Assembly: GCF_030409305.1 (NCBI RefSeq)
Contig: NZ_JAUFPQ010000009.1
Coordinates: 62,001 to 126,000, forward strand
Direction: 5' to 3'
DNA length: 64,000 nt
Origin: Halomonas maura
GTDB taxonomy: Bacteria > Pseudomonadota > Gammaproteobacteria > Pseudomonadales > Halomonadaceae
A program made the position numbers and the translations under genes. The notes under the pieces were generated by a model, which made no database searches, was not told the DNA's origin, and saw only the letters and a program-made list of their open reading frames with translations. Within the stretch, counting starts at the first letter, position 1; each line of letters starts with the position of its first letter. Below, one piece after another: positions 20,824 through 30,209 of the stretch.

Positions 20824-22193
20824 GGCGTGTCTCCCGGGAAGCGCAGGGTGACCCTCAGTCCGCGGGCGCCGCTGCCCTCCCCGAGGATCAGGCGGGCCCC
20901 ATGGGTGCGGGCGATGCCATCGACGATGGCCAACCCCAGGCCCGAACCCTCGTGGTCATCGCTGCCGCGATGGAAGGGGCGCAGCATCAGCAGGCGGCGC
21001 TCGGCGGGGATCCCGGGCCCGTCATCCTCCACTTCCAGGGTCGGCGGCGAGGCGTGGGTGCGCACGGTGATGTGCCGGGCGCCATAGCGCCTGGCGTTGT
21101 CGATCAGGTTGCCCAGCGCCTCTTCCAGCTGCCAGTCGAGCCCCATGATCGTCACCGGCGCCGGAGAGGCCTCCACGCCCAGGTCGACCGCGTCCCGGTG
21201 GCAGGCGTTCCAGTGGGTCCTGACGGCCTGGCGGGCCAGCGCGTTGAGGTCCAGAGAGGCCAGCTCGGGGCGGTACTCGGGATTGTCGAGACGCGTCAGC
21301 GACAGCAGCTGGATGGCCAGCCGCGAGGTGCGCACGCTGGTGGTGTGCATGGCCTCGAGGGCCTCCCGCCAGCGGGCAGGGTCGTCCTGGCGCAGGGCCA
21401 GCTCGGCTCGCGCCGACAGGCCCGCCAGGGGGGTACGCAACTGGTGGGAGGCATCGCCGATGAAGCGCTCCTGGTTGGCGCGGACCCGGCGCATGCGGGC
21501 CAGCAGGTCGTTCAGGGTCTCGCGCAGTTCCGCGAGCTCCCTGGGCAGGCTCAGCGCCAGGGGGGACAGGGTGCGCGGGTCGCGGGCACGGATGGCGCGG
21601 CGCAAGCGGGTGAGCGGGGCCAGGGCGGCGCGAATCGCCAGCAGCAGGATCACCACCGCCAGGGCCGCCATGGTCAGGATATAGGCCAGGTTGCCCCGCA
21701 GTAGCTCGGCGGCCAGGCGCTCGCGCCCCTCGCGGGTATGGGCGACCCGTACCTCGAAGCGCTCGCGCTGTCGCCAGTCCTCCAGTCGCCCCCGGCGCAC
21801 GCCCTGTCGCAAGGCCAGGCCGTGCCAGACGATATCGCGGTAGAGCAGGCCATCGGCGCGCTCGCCGACCTCTCGGGGGTCGCCGGGTAGCTCGGCGTTG
21901 CCGGTGACGTAGCGGCCCTGGGCATCGTGGAGGGCATAGAAGACCCGCTCCTCGGCGTCGGTGGCGAGCATCTCCAGGGCCGCGGGGGGCAGGTCGAGCC
22001 ACAGGCGCTGTTCCTGCCACTGCACCTGCTCGGCGATCGCCAGGGTGGCGGCCTCGAGCAGGCGGTCATAGGCACGATCGGCCGTGCGTCGGGCATCCAT
22101 CCAGGCCTGCAGTACCATCAGTCCTCCGAGGGCCAGCAACGGCAGCAGCAACCAGGTCAGCAGCCGCCGGTAGAGGCTGTCCCGGCGGATCAC
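20820..22193 (-). CDS. tctE: TctE-like sensor histidine kinase
   Basis: 457 aa inner-membrane kinase. First span around residues 12-28, periplasmic sensor to about 160, second span about 165-185, a HAMP-like linker, HisKA with the phospho-His in ASHQLRTPLAGL, then an HATPase domain (N box NLIDNARRYG, G1 DDGPGIP, G2 GSGLGLAIV). It overlaps the response regulator by ATGA at 22190. It sits beside tctCBA, and its likely signal is a tri- or dicarboxylate, by analogy with TctDE. Confidence 0.85.
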   Translation of the reverse strand: MIRRDSLYRRLLTWLLLPLLALGGLMVLQAWMDARRTADRAYDRLLEAATLAIAEQVQWQEQRLWLDLPPAALEMLATDAEERVFYALHDAQGRYVTGNAELPGDPREVGERADGLLYRDIVWHGLALRQGVRRGRLEDWRQRERFEVRVAHTREGRERLAAELLRGNLAYILTMAALAVVILLLAIRAALAPLTRLRRAIRARDPRTLSPLALSLPRELAELRETLNDLLARMRRVRANQERFIGDASHQLRTPLAGLSARAELALRQDDPARWREALEAMHTTSVRTSRLAIQLLSLTRLDNPEYRPELASLDLNALARQAVRTHWNACHRDAVDLGVEASPAPVTIMGLDWQLEEALGNLIDNARRYGARHITVRTHASPPTLEVEDDGPGIPAERRLLMLRPFHRGSDDHEGSGLGLAIVDGIARTHGARLILGEGSGARGLRVTLRFPGDTP

Positions 22194-22852
22194 GTGGCCT
22201 CCAGCAGGTAGCCCAGGCCGCGGACCGTGCGCAGGGCCACACCGTTATCGCCCAGGCGCTTGCGCAGGCGATGGATGTAGACCTCGATGGCATTGTCGCC
22301 CATGGGCTGGTCCTGGAAGGCCTCCTCGGCGAGTCGCGCCTTGTCCACCGGCTCGCCGGCGTGACGCATCAGGCAGGCCAGCAGGCGCTGCTCCCGGGGC
22401 GGCAGCGCCAGGGGCGTGTCGCCGAGGGCGAAGCGCTGGGCCAGGCCATCGAAGCTCAGCGGGCCGACCTGCAACAGCTGGCCGCGCTCGCGGCGGCGCA
22501 GCAGCGCCCGCACCCGCGCCTCGAGCTCGTCCAGGGCGAAGGGCTTCGCCAGGTAGTCGTCGGCGCCCAGGTCCAGCCCGCGTACCCGGTCCTCGATGGC
22601 GCCGCGGGCGGTGAGGATCAGCACCGGGGTGTCGCGGTCGTGGGCGCGCAGCGTCGCCAGCACCTCCAGCCCCCCGCAGCCGGGCAGGTTGAGGTCCAGC
22701 AGCACCAGCGACAGGCCGTGCTCCGACCCGGCCAGGCGATCCCGGGCCGCGTCGCCGTCGGCCAGGTGGTCGACGGCGTGCCCCTCGAGGCGCAGGGCAT
22801 CGATCAGCGTCTCGGCCAGCAGGCGATCATCCTCCACCAGCAGCAGCGTCAT
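22190..22852 (-). CDS. tctD: TctD-like OmpR-family response regulator
   Basis: 220 aa. Receiver domain with acidic pocket LLVEDDR, phospho-acceptor Asp in LVLLDLNLPG and Lys of DDYLAKPF. The C-terminal winged helix ends in IEVYIHRLRKRL and VRGLGYLLE. The start at 22852 overlaps the IclR-like gene stop (ATGA at 22849-22852). The probable target is the divergent tctCBA promoter region. Confidence 0.88.
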   Translation of the reverse strand: MTLLLVEDDRLLAETLIDALRLEGHAVDHLADGDAARDRLAGSEHGLSLVLLDLNLPGCGGLEVLATLRAHDRDTPVLILTARGAIEDRVRGLDLGADDYLAKPFALDELEARVRALLRRRERGQLLQVGPLSFDGLAQRFALGDTPLALPPREQRLLACLMRHAGEPVDKARLAEEAFQDQPMGDNAIEVYIHRLRKRLGDNGVALRTVRGLGYLLEAT

Positions 22853-23457
22853 GGGCTCGTCTCCTCCTCGGCCTGCGGTGTCTCCAGGGCGCCGTGCGCC
22901 GCCTCGAGAGCCCGTCGTGCCGCGTCGGGGGCCAGGCGCCCCATGGGGCCCGACAGCGACAGCCAGAGCCGCGGTTCGTCGGGGCCGGTCGTCAGCGCCA
23001 GGCACTCCATGTAGCCGCCGGGCAGGACCGGACGCGGATCGTCGTCCGTGGTGGTCGACCAGCGGCTGCCGGGGTGCAGGTCGTGGCGCAGCGCCGCGCC
23101 GGGCAGCGCCACCAGGCGGCACTCCACGTCGCCGGGATGCGCCTCGAGCAGGGCCGCGGTCTCGCCGGTATCGGTCGCCAGGCGGTCCAGCAGCGGCTGG
23201 ACCCGCGCCGCCAGGTGCCGGGTCGGGGCATGGCGGCGGGCCAGACGCACCGGGCTGTGGCCGAGCCGCCAGCGCCCGTCGCCGCCCCGCTGGACATAGT
23301 CGTAGCGCGACAGCGAGCCCAGCAGTCGGAGCAGGGTGCTCTTGTAGAACCCGGTGGCCTCGGCCAGCTCGGCCAGGGTGAAGGCCTCCTGGGGCGAGTC
23401 GAAGGCCTCGAGTACCGTCAGGGCCCGTTCCACGGCCTCGACGCGATCCTGTGCCAT
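22849..23457 (-). CDS. IclR-type regulator with shortened effector domain
   Basis: 202 aa. Residues 1-75 are a standard IclR winged helix (AVERALTVLEAFDS, TGFYKSTLLRLLGSL). The remaining ~125 residues are shorter than the usual ~170-residue IclR effector domain and keep only part of its core. GGGAGG precedes the ATG. It is the first gene of a four-gene operon (IclR, TctD, TctE, binding protein) chained by ATGA overlaps. It probably represses or activates the divergent transporter genes. Confidence 0.8.
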   Translation of the reverse strand: MAQDRVEAVERALTVLEAFDSPQEAFTLAELAEATGFYKSTLLRLLGSLSRYDYVQRGGDGRWRLGHSPVRLARRHAPTRHLAARVQPLLDRLATDTGETAALLEAHPGDVECRLVALPGAALRHDLHPGSRWSTTTDDDPRPVLPGGYMECLALTTGPDEPRLWLSLSGPMGRLAPDAARRALEAAHGALETPQAEEETSP

Positions 23458-23580
23458 GTCTGTCCTCCCGTCATGCCGCGGACGCGTTGCCGATGCAACT
23501 TTGGTCGCAATTGCCCTGCCAGGCGTTGACCCGACCCGGGCGGACCGCCTAGCTTTCTATCCTGAGGAATGAAGTTCTGC

Positions 23581-23596
23581 CTTACAGAATTGTAAG
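23581..23596. promoter_or_regulatory. Candidate operator between iclR-like gene and tctC
   Basis: Inverted repeat CTTACA-GAAT-TGTAAG in the 198-bp divergent region, about 60 bp before tctC. An overlapping TTCTG-N5-CAGAA repeat begins at 23575. Either could bind the IclR protein or TctD. Assignment by position only. Confidence 0.4.
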
Positions 23597-23655
23597 CCAG
23601 GCGTCAGCGTCCCACAAGACCCACATCGATCCACCGACATCAGGGGACCACAACA

Positions 23656-24645
23656 ATGTCCATGAGAACGCCGCTCAAGCTCTTCGCCGTCGCCGCCTTC
23701 ACCGTCAGCGCCGGTTCCGTCATGGCCTTCGAGCCCGAAGGCAAGGTCGAGTGCCTCGCGCCCGCCGATCCCGGCGGCGGCTGGGACTTCACCTGCCGCA
23801 GTGTCGGCAAGGTGATGGAAGACCTGGATATCGTTCCGCGCAGTGTCCAGACCATCAACATGGCCGGTGCCGGTGGTGGCGTGGCCTTCGGGCATACCGT
23901 CAGCAAGCGTGCCGGCGACGACCAGCTGCTGGTGGCGGCCTCCACCGCGACCACCACTCGTCTGGCCCAGGGCCAGTTTCCGGGCATGAACGCCGACATG
24001 GTCAACTGGATCGGTGCCCTCGGGGCCGACTACGGCATCATCGCCGTGTCCGAGGACTCCGAGTATCAGGACCTGCCGGCGCTGATGGAGGCCCTCAAGG
24101 CAGACCCGCGCAGCGTCAAGTTTGCTGGCGGCAGCGCCAAGGGGGGCTGGGATCACCTCAAGGTACTGATCGCCGCCCAGGCCGCCGATGTCGAGAATCT
24201 GCCGCGGATCCCCTACCTGTCGTACAACAACGGTGGTGAGGCACTGACGCAGGTGATCGGGGGGCACGTGGACGCCTTCACCGGTGACATCACCGAGGCC
24301 CAGGGCTTCATGGAGTCCGGTGACCTCAAGGTGCTCGCCGTGCTGTCCGAGGAGCGCCTGCCGGGCGAGTTCTCAGAGATCCCGACCGCCATGGAGCAGG
24401 GCATCGACGCGGTCGGCCCCAACTGGCGCGGCTTCTACATGCCGGCCGACATCTCCGACGAGGCCAAGCAGTACTGGGTCGACGCCATGGACACCATCTA
24501 TGAAAGCGAGGAGTGGCAGAGCGTCATGACCCAGAACGGCCTGATGCCCTTCCATATGAGCGCCGGTGAGTTCGACGCCTTCGTCAAGGACCAGATCGCC
24601 GAGATCGAAACCCTCTCCAAGGACATCGGGCTGATCCAGCAATGA
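23656..24645 (+). CDS. tctC: Tripartite tricarboxylate transporter, periplasmic binding protein
   Basis: 329 aa. Signal peptide (cut near SVMAFEP), then a TctC/Bug fold: PADPGGGWDFTCR ligand loop, GAGGGVAF, and KFAGGSAKGGWDH. It captures tri-/dicarboxylates in the periplasm and hands them to TctAB. AGGGGA precedes the start. It is divergent from the regulatory operon and overlaps tctB by ATGA. Confidence 0.92.
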   Translation: MSMRTPLKLFAVAAFTVSAGSVMAFEPEGKVECLAPADPGGGWDFTCRSVGKVMEDLDIVPRSVQTINMAGAGGGVAFGHTVSKRAGDDQLLVAASTATTTRLAQGQFPGMNADMVNWIGALGADYGIIAVSEDSEYQDLPALMEALKADPRSVKFAGGSAKGGWDHLKVLIAAQAADVENLPRIPYLSYNNGGEALTQVIGGHVDAFTGDITEAQGFMESGDLKVLAVLSEERLPGEFSEIPTAMEQGIDAVGPNWRGFYMPADISDEAKQYWVDAMDTIYESEEWQSVMTQNGLMPFHMSAGEFDAFVKDQIAEIETLSKDIGLIQQ

Positions 24646-25094
24646 CCTTCAACGACCGCATCTTCGGGGTCCTGATGATCGTCCTGGCCGTCGCGTACGG
24701 CTGGGGCACCACCCAGTTCCCCGAGCCGTTCGGCGGGACCGAAGCCGTCGGTCCCGAGACCTTTCCACGCCTGCTGGCCGTCGTCCTGGCACTCTCCAGC
24801 CTCTACATGGTCGTGCGGCCGGATCCGGATAACGCCTGGCCGTGGAGCCGTACCGGCGTCGAGCTGATCATCGCCGTGGTGGTGCTGATCCTCTACGCCA
24901 TGCTGCTGCAGCCGCTGGGCTTCATCATCAGCACGACCCTGGCGGTAGGCACCCTGTGCTGGCGCATGGGCTCCGCCCCGGTGCGAGCCTTCGTCACCGG
25001 CGCGGCGTCGGGTGTGGTGGTCTTCCTGCTGTTCAATTTCGCCCTCGACCTGGCGCTGCCGCTGGGCCTGCTTTCGTTCCTGGAGGTGAGCTGA
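24642..25094 (+). CDS. tctB: Tripartite tricarboxylate transporter, small membrane subunit
   Basis: 150 aa with four predicted membrane spans, the usual TctB architecture (N-terminal span, a loop with PEPFGGTEAVGPETFP, then three spans). It stabilises or assists TctA in Na+- or H+-coupled uptake. Overlaps both neighbours: ATGA with tctC, and a single shared A at 25094 with tctA. Confidence 0.9.
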   Translation: MTFNDRIFGVLMIVLAVAYGWGTTQFPEPFGGTEAVGPETFPRLLAVVLALSSLYMVVRPDPDNAWPWSRTGVELIIAVVVLILYAMLLQPLGFIISTTLAVGTLCWRMGSAPVRAFVTGAASGVVVFLLFNFALDLALPLGLLSFLEVS

Positions 25095-26620
25095 TGGAGA
25101 CCCTTGGCTTCCTGATCGACGGCTTCGGCGTCGCCCTGGCGCCGCACAACCTGATGTTCGCGCTGCTGGGGGCCTTCCTCGGCACCCTGATCGGCGCCCT
25201 GCCGGGGCTGGGGCCGGCCAACGGCGTGGCGATCCTGATCCCGCTGGCCTTCACGCTGGGGCTGGCGCCGGAGACCGCGATGATCATGCTCACCTCGGTC
25301 TATGCCGGTGCCATGTACGGCGGGCGCATCTCGTCGATCCTGCTCAATATTCCCGGTGACGAGCCGGCGATGATGACCTGCCTCGACGGTTACCCGATGG
25401 CGCAGCAGGGCAAGGCCTCCGAGGCCCTGGCGATCTCCGCCGTGGCCTCCTTCATCGGCAGCCTGATCGCCACCATCGGGTTGATCCTGCTGGCGCCGTT
25501 GCTCGCCGACTTCGCCCTGACCTTCGGTCCGGCGGAGTACTTTGCGCTGTTCCTGCTGGCCTTCGCCACCCTCGGCGGCATCACCGGCAAGAACCCCATG
25601 AAGACCGTGGTGGCCGCTGCCATCGGCCTGATGATCGCCACGGTGGGCATCGACAACACCGGCGTGCAGCGCTACACCTTCGGCGTGCTCGAACTCTACG
25701 AGGGCGTGGACTTCATCATCGCCATCGTCGGGCTGTTCGCCATCTCCGAGCTGCTGTTCTTCATCGAGGAGAAGGCCGGGGGCGGCAAGGCGAAGATGGC
25801 CGTCAACAAGCTTTCGCTCAGCTGGAAGGACATCCGCAACATCCTGCCGTCCAGTTTGCGCGGCGGCGTGCTGGGCTTCATCGCCGGCGTGCTGCCGGGC
25901 GCGGGGGCGTCGCTGGGCAGCTTCATCGGCTACACCCTCGAGAAGAAGGTCGTCGGCAGCAAGGGCTACTTCGGCAAGGGCGACCCGCGCGGCGTGGCCG
26001 GCCCCGAGGCCGGCAACAACGGCGCCTCCAGCGGGGCGCTGGTGCCCATGCTGACCCTCGGCGTGCCGGGCAGCGGCACCACCGCGGTGCTGCTGGCCCT
26101 GCTGATCTCGCTGAACATCACCCCCGGGCCGCTGATGTTCACCCAGAACGCCGACATCGTCTGGGGCGTGATCGCCGCACTGCTGATCGGCAACTTCCTG
26201 CTGCTGGTGCTGAACATCCCGCTGGTGGGCATCTTCGTCAAGCTGCTCTCGGTGCCGCCGATGTTCCTGCTGCCGGTGGTGACCATGATCGCCTTCGTCG
26301 GCATCTACTCGATCAGCAACACCACCTTCGACCTCTACTTCATGGTGGCCTTCGGCGTTGCCGGGTATCTCTTCCGCAAGCTGGAGATCCCGCTGGTGCC
26401 GATCATCCTCGGCCTGCTGCTGGGGCCGGAGATGGAGAAGAACCTGCGCCATGCCATGGATATCTCCGACGGCGACTGGACCATCCTGTGGGACAGCGGC
26501 CTGGCCATCGGCCTGTGGGTGTTCGCCGGCCTGGGGCTGATCCTGCCCTACATCGTCGGCCCGCTGCTGCGTCGCCGCATGCAGGTCCAGACCGGCACGG
26601 GGGGGCCGGAGGGCGACTGA
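25094..26620 (+). CDS. tctA: Tripartite tricarboxylate transporter, large membrane subunit
   Basis: 508 aa, about 12 spans. TctA hallmarks: GALPGLGPANGVAILIP in the first repeat and GVLPGAGASLGSFIGY in the second, plus LTLGVPGSGTTAVLLALL. It forms the translocation path. Start chosen at 25094, where the tctB stop overlaps; a longer frame upstream is a shadow. A strong hairpin follows. Confidence 0.93.
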   Translation: METLGFLIDGFGVALAPHNLMFALLGAFLGTLIGALPGLGPANGVAILIPLAFTLGLAPETAMIMLTSVYAGAMYGGRISSILLNIPGDEPAMMTCLDGYPMAQQGKASEALAISAVASFIGSLIATIGLILLAPLLADFALTFGPAEYFALFLLAFATLGGITGKNPMKTVVAAAIGLMIATVGIDNTGVQRYTFGVLELYEGVDFIIAIVGLFAISELLFFIEEKAGGGKAKMAVNKLSLSWKDIRNILPSSLRGGVLGFIAGVLPGAGASLGSFIGYTLEKKVVGSKGYFGKGDPRGVAGPEAGNNGASSGALVPMLTLGVPGSGTTAVLLALLISLNITPGPLMFTQNADIVWGVIAALLIGNFLLLVLNIPLVGIFVKLLSVPPMFLLPVVTMIAFVGIYSISNTTFDLYFMVAFGVAGYLFRKLEIPLVPIILGLLLGPEMEKNLRHAMDISDGDWTILWDSGLAIGLWVFAGLGLILPYIVGPLLRRRMQVQTGTGGPEGD

Positions 26621-26643
26621 TCGCCCGGGATCTCCCGCAGCGC

Positions 26644-26678
26644 CACGAGGGGCGCCGGCCAGGCCGGCGCCCCTCGTG
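26644..26678 (+). terminator. Strong hairpin terminator after tctA
   Basis: 17-bp perfect inverted repeat CACGAGGGGCGCCGGCC / GGCCGGCGCCCCTCGTG around one base, 23 nt past tctA. It separates the tct and urt operons. Confidence 0.75.
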
Positions 26679-26702
26679 CCGTCTGGGCGGCCGAAGCGAG
26701 CC

Positions 26703-26719
26703 TGCCTCATGCGGGTGCA
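26703..26719 (+). promoter_or_regulatory. NtrC-like site upstream of urtA
   Basis: TGCCTC-ATGCG-GGTGCA matches the NtrC palindrome TGCACC-N5-GGTGCA at 10 of 12 positions and lies ~155 bp before the sigma-54 promoter. A lone half-site TGCACC is at 26767. An enhancer role is inferred. Confidence 0.5.
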
Positions 26720-26858
26720 GTGGGCCGGGTATCGGCACGCTGCTGGCTCGATATCGTGCGTCAGCCTGCACCAGACCACCCCGCTCGCCCCCTGTTGGCT
26801 CGAGCGGGAGTTTTCCAATGCATTGAATCAAAAGGGATCGTAAGGGAGCTTCGCGTTC

Positions 26859-26874
26859 TGGCACGCCCCTTGCG
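26859..26874 (+). promoter_or_regulatory. Sigma-54 (-24/-12) promoter of urtABCDE
   Basis: TGGCACG-CCCC-TTGC, a near-perfect match to the RpoN consensus, with GG and GC exactly 10 nt apart, about 75 bp before urtA. It implies nitrogen-limitation control through NtrC. Confidence 0.85.
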
Positions 26875-26947
26875 CTGGTAAGTGGGCAGGGTGCCGTCGC
26901 CATCGCACCGCTGCCCATCGATACCAACCACATCGCAAGGAGTCTCC

Positions 26948-28267
26948 ATGATCCCGCTCCCGACCGTGCATCCCACACGCTGGCTGGCCGCCTCGCTGAT
27001 CGGCCTGGGTCTCTGCTCGCCGGCGGTTGCTCAGGAGGACCCGATCAAGGTCGGCATCCTGCACTCGTTGTCCGGCACCATGGCGATCAGCGAGTCGACC
27101 CTCAAGGACACCCTGCTGATGCTGATCGAGCAGCAGAATGCCGAGGGAGGCCTGCTGGGTCGCGAGCTCGAGCCGGTGGTCGTCGACCCGGCCTCCGACT
27201 GGCCGCTGTTCGCCGAGAAGGCCCGCGAGCTGCTGGCCCAGGAGGAGGTCGACGTGATCTTCGGCAACTGGACCTCGGTGTCGCGCAAGTCGGTGCTGCC
27301 GGTGGTCGAGGAGCTCAACGGCCTGCTGTTCTACCCGGTGCAGTACGAGGGGGAGGAGTCCTCCGCGAACGTCTTCTACACCGGGGCGGCGCCGAACCAG
27401 CAGGCGATTCCCGCCGTCGACTACCTGATGAACGAGGTGGGGGCCGAGCGCTGGGTGCTGGCCGGTACCGATTACGTCTACCCGCGGACCACCAACAAGA
27501 TCCTCGAGGCCTACCTCAAGGCCCACGGCGTGGCCGACGAGGACATCATGGTCAACTACACGCCCTTCGGTCATTCCGACTGGCAGAACATCGTCGCCGA
27601 CATCAAGCGCTTCGGCAGCCAGGGCAAGAAGACCGCGGTGGTCTCCACCATCAACGGCGATGCCAACGTGCCGTTCTATCGCGAGCTGGGCAACCAGGGC
27701 ATCGATGCCGCCGACATCCCGGTGGTGGCCTTCTCGGTGGGCGAGCAGGAGCTCTCCGGCATCGATACCGCGCCGCTGGTGGGGCACCTGGCCGCCTGGA
27801 ACTACTTCATGAGCGTCGACACCGACGCCAACTACGACTTCATCGACGGCTGGATCGAGTACACCGGCGACGAGATGGCGGTGACCAACGATCCCATGGA
27901 AGCCCACTACATCGGCTTCAACATGTGGAAGGAGGCCGTGCGCAAGGCCGGCACCACCGAGGTCGATGCGGTGAAGCAGGCCATCATCGGGGTCAGCGTT
28001 CCCAACCTGTCCGGGGGCCATGCGGCCATGATGCCCAACCACCACATCACCAAGCCGGTGCTGATCGGCGAGATCCAGGACAACGGCCAGTTCTCCATCG
28101 TCTGGGAGACCCCGTCCACCGTGGCCGGGGATGCCTGGTCCGACTACCTGGAAGGCTCCCGGGACCTGATCAGCGACTGGCGTCAGCCCCTGGGCTGCGG
28201 CAACTACAACGTCGTCGAGGGTCGCTGTGGCGGTGGCGCCAGCGAGGACGTCGCGACGGCGGAATGA
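26948..28267 (+). CDS. urtA: Urea ABC transporter, substrate-binding protein
   Basis: 439 aa. Signal peptide ending PAVAQ, then a Leu/Ile/Val-type binding fold: PIKVGILHSLSGTMAISE at the start of the mature part, WTSVSRKSVLPVVEE, and FYPVQYEGEESS, typical of UrtA. It binds urea in the periplasm. I start at 26948, preceded by AAGGAG; the frame opens 22 codons earlier without a ribosome site. First gene of urtABCDE, separated from urtB by a 334-bp gap holding a structured repeat. Confidence 0.94.
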   Translation: MIPLPTVHPTRWLAASLIGLGLCSPAVAQEDPIKVGILHSLSGTMAISESTLKDTLLMLIEQQNAEGGLLGRELEPVVVDPASDWPLFAEKARELLAQEEVDVIFGNWTSVSRKSVLPVVEELNGLLFYPVQYEGEESSANVFYTGAAPNQQAIPAVDYLMNEVGAERWVLAGTDYVYPRTTNKILEAYLKAHGVADEDIMVNYTPFGHSDWQNIVADIKRFGSQGKKTAVVSTINGDANVPFYRELGNQGIDAADIPVVAFSVGEQELSGIDTAPLVGHLAAWNYFMSVDTDANYDFIDGWIEYTGDEMAVTNDPMEAHYIGFNMWKEAVRKAGTTEVDAVKQAIIGVSVPNLSGGHAAMMPNHHITKPVLIGEIQDNGQFSIVWETPSTVAGDAWSDYLEGSRDLISDWRQPLGCGNYNVVEGRCGGGASEDVATAE

Positions 28268-28320
28268 TCCCGTCCTCGGGCCGGTGTGTGCCAGGACAAG
28301 TGCTATCGCCTTCCGCGAGG

Positions 28321-28510
28321 GGCGCCGGGGACAAGCCGAAGAGGAGGTCCTACGCCATGGGTGAGGAGCACTGCTCCGAACGGGCTGGCCATGGATGGCC
28401 AGCACTGGCCCTGCAAGCGAAGCAGGATGCGAGAGCGCCGCAGGGCGTCGGTAGCGCCCAAGGATGGGTTCACAGCGCCTCCTCGCAGGCTTGTCGACGG
28501 AACAGCCCCG
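28321..28510 (+). repeat. Structured intercistronic element, copy 1 (urtA-urtB)
   Basis: About 190 nt. Outer stem GACAAGCC (28330) with GGCTTGTC (28488) and GAGGAGG (28341) with CCTCCTC (28478); inner stem ACGCC (28352) with GGCGT (28444). Inside are three hairpins: GGAGC-ACT-GCTCC (28365), GCTGGCCA-TGGA-TGGCCAGC (28384) and CCTGC-N7-GCAGG (28410). The same layout, with compensating base changes, occurs at 41943 and 56123. The rest of the 28268-28601 gap has no other supported feature. Confidence 0.85.
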
Positions 28511-28601
28511 AGCGATACCGCTAACTGCGATTGCCCTTAGGCGCCCGCTGGCGTGGTTGATCCGAGATACGCCATCTCTCCACTTCCTACAGGACATGCC
28601 C

Positions 28602-30206
28602 ATGAGGATGATCCGCTCCCTCGTGCAGGGGCTGCTGTGCCTCGTCGTCGTGGCGCTCGCCGCACCGGCCGCCGTGGCCGCGCCCGACGACGACGGCCAG
28701 GCCCTGCTCGAGGCCCTCGATACCCGCTCCTACGCCGACAAGGGCCAGGCCATCGAGGCGCTCGTCGCCAGCGGCGACGAGCGCACCCGGCGCTGGCTCG
28801 AGGCCCTGCTCGACGGCAAGCTGCAGCGTCACGAGGACACCGGTCGCTTCGTCGTGGTGCTCGAGAACCGCGGTCGCCAATGGCCGGTCATCGACGCCCT
28901 GACCTTCGCGGCGGCCGGCGAGATGTCGCGGCGCGAACTCGACCGCATCGGCATCAACAACGCGCTGCGCGGGCGGCTGCAGAGCACCCTGGCGGTGCTC
29001 GACCTGCGCGTCGACGACGTGCGGGCGCGCCGCGAGGCGGCCCGGGAGCTGCTCGGCAATGTCGAGGCCGCCATGCTGGCGCCACTGCAGGCGCTGGTGG
29101 CCGACGAGGCCGATGACGAGGTGAAGCGCCTGCTCGAGCAGGCCATCGCCATCCATCGCCTGGCGCAGGGCGATGCCGCGGCCGTCGAGGGCCTGGCCGG
29201 CAGCCTCAATCCCGAGGCCCGGGCGGCGCTCAGTGCCGCCGCGCGCAGCGACGACGCCGCCCTGGCCGAGGCCGCGAGCGGGGCGCTGGCCGGCATCGAG
29301 CAGAAGCAGAAACTCAACCGCGGCGTCGAGACGCTCTACTTCGGCCTGTCGCTGGGCTCGGTGCTGGTGCTGGCGGCCATCGGCCTGGCGATCACCTTCG
29401 GCGTGATGGGCGTGATCAACATGGCCCATGGCGAGCTGATGATGCTCGGTGCCTACACCACCTGGGGGATGCAGCAGCTGCTGCCCGGCCAGCCGGGGCT
29501 GGCGCTGATCCTGTCGATCCCCGCCGGCTTCCTGGTAGCGGCCCTGGCGGGGGTCGCCATCGAGCGCAGCGTCATCCAGTTCCTCAAGGGGCGTCCGCTG
29601 GAGACCCTGCTGGCCACCTTCGGCGTCAGCCTGATCCTCCAGCAGCTGGTGCGCACCCTGATCTCGCCGCTCAACCGCAGCGTGGTCTCGCCCGAGTGGA
29701 TGAGTGGCTCGCTGATGATCAACGAGGGGCTGTCGCTGACCCTCAATCGTCTGTTCGTGCTGGGCTTCGCGCTGCTGGTCTTCGCCGGCCTGATGCTGGT
29801 GATGCGCCGCACCCGGCTGGGTCTGGAGGTGCGCGCCGTGACCCAGAATCGCGCCATGGCCCGTTCCATGGGCATCCGTGCCACCCGCGTCGATATCCTG
29901 ACCTTCGCCCTGGGGGCCGGGGTGGCCGGCCTGGCCGGCGTGGCGCTCTCCCAGCTCACCAACGTGGGGCCCAACCTCGGCCAGAACTACATCATCGACT
30001 CCTTCATGGTGGTGGTGTTCGGCGGGGTGGGGAACCTCTGGGGCACCCTTGTGGCGGGCCTGTCGCTGGGCGTCATCAACCAGGTCCTCGAGCCCTGGGC
30101 CGGTGCCGTGCTGGCCAAGATCCTGGTGCTCGTCTTCATCATCCTGTTCATCCAGAAACGCCCCCGCGGACTCTTCCCGCAGAAGGGCCGGGCGGCGGAG
30201 GGCTGA
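28602..30206 (+). CDS. urtB: Urea ABC transporter, permease UrtB
   Basis: 534 aa. Signal peptide (ALAAPAAVAA) then a ~200-residue periplasmic helical region typical of proteobacterial UrtB, then a LivH-like permease from about 245, with 8 spans and the conserved FGVMGVINMAHGELMMLGAY. ATGs occur at 28596, 28602 and 28608; 28602 has the best distance from AGGA at 28591. Forms the urea channel with UrtC. Confidence 0.92.
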   Translation: MRMIRSLVQGLLCLVVVALAAPAAVAAPDDDGQALLEALDTRSYADKGQAIEALVASGDERTRRWLEALLDGKLQRHEDTGRFVVVLENRGRQWPVIDALTFAAAGEMSRRELDRIGINNALRGRLQSTLAVLDLRVDDVRARREAARELLGNVEAAMLAPLQALVADEADDEVKRLLEQAIAIHRLAQGDAAAVEGLAGSLNPEARAALSAAARSDDAALAEAASGALAGIEQKQKLNRGVETLYFGLSLGSVLVLAAIGLAITFGVMGVINMAHGELMMLGAYTTWGMQQLLPGQPGLALILSIPAGFLVAALAGVAIERSVIQFLKGRPLETLLATFGVSLILQQLVRTLISPLNRSVVSPEWMSGSLMINEGLSLTLNRLFVLGFALLVFAGLMLVMRRTRLGLEVRAVTQNRAMARSMGIRATRVDILTFALGAGVAGLAGVALSQLTNVGPNLGQNYIIDSFMVVVFGGVGNLWGTLVAGLSLGVINQVLEPWAGAVLAKILVLVFIILFIQKRPRGLFPQKGRAAEG

Positions 30207-30209
30207 TTC

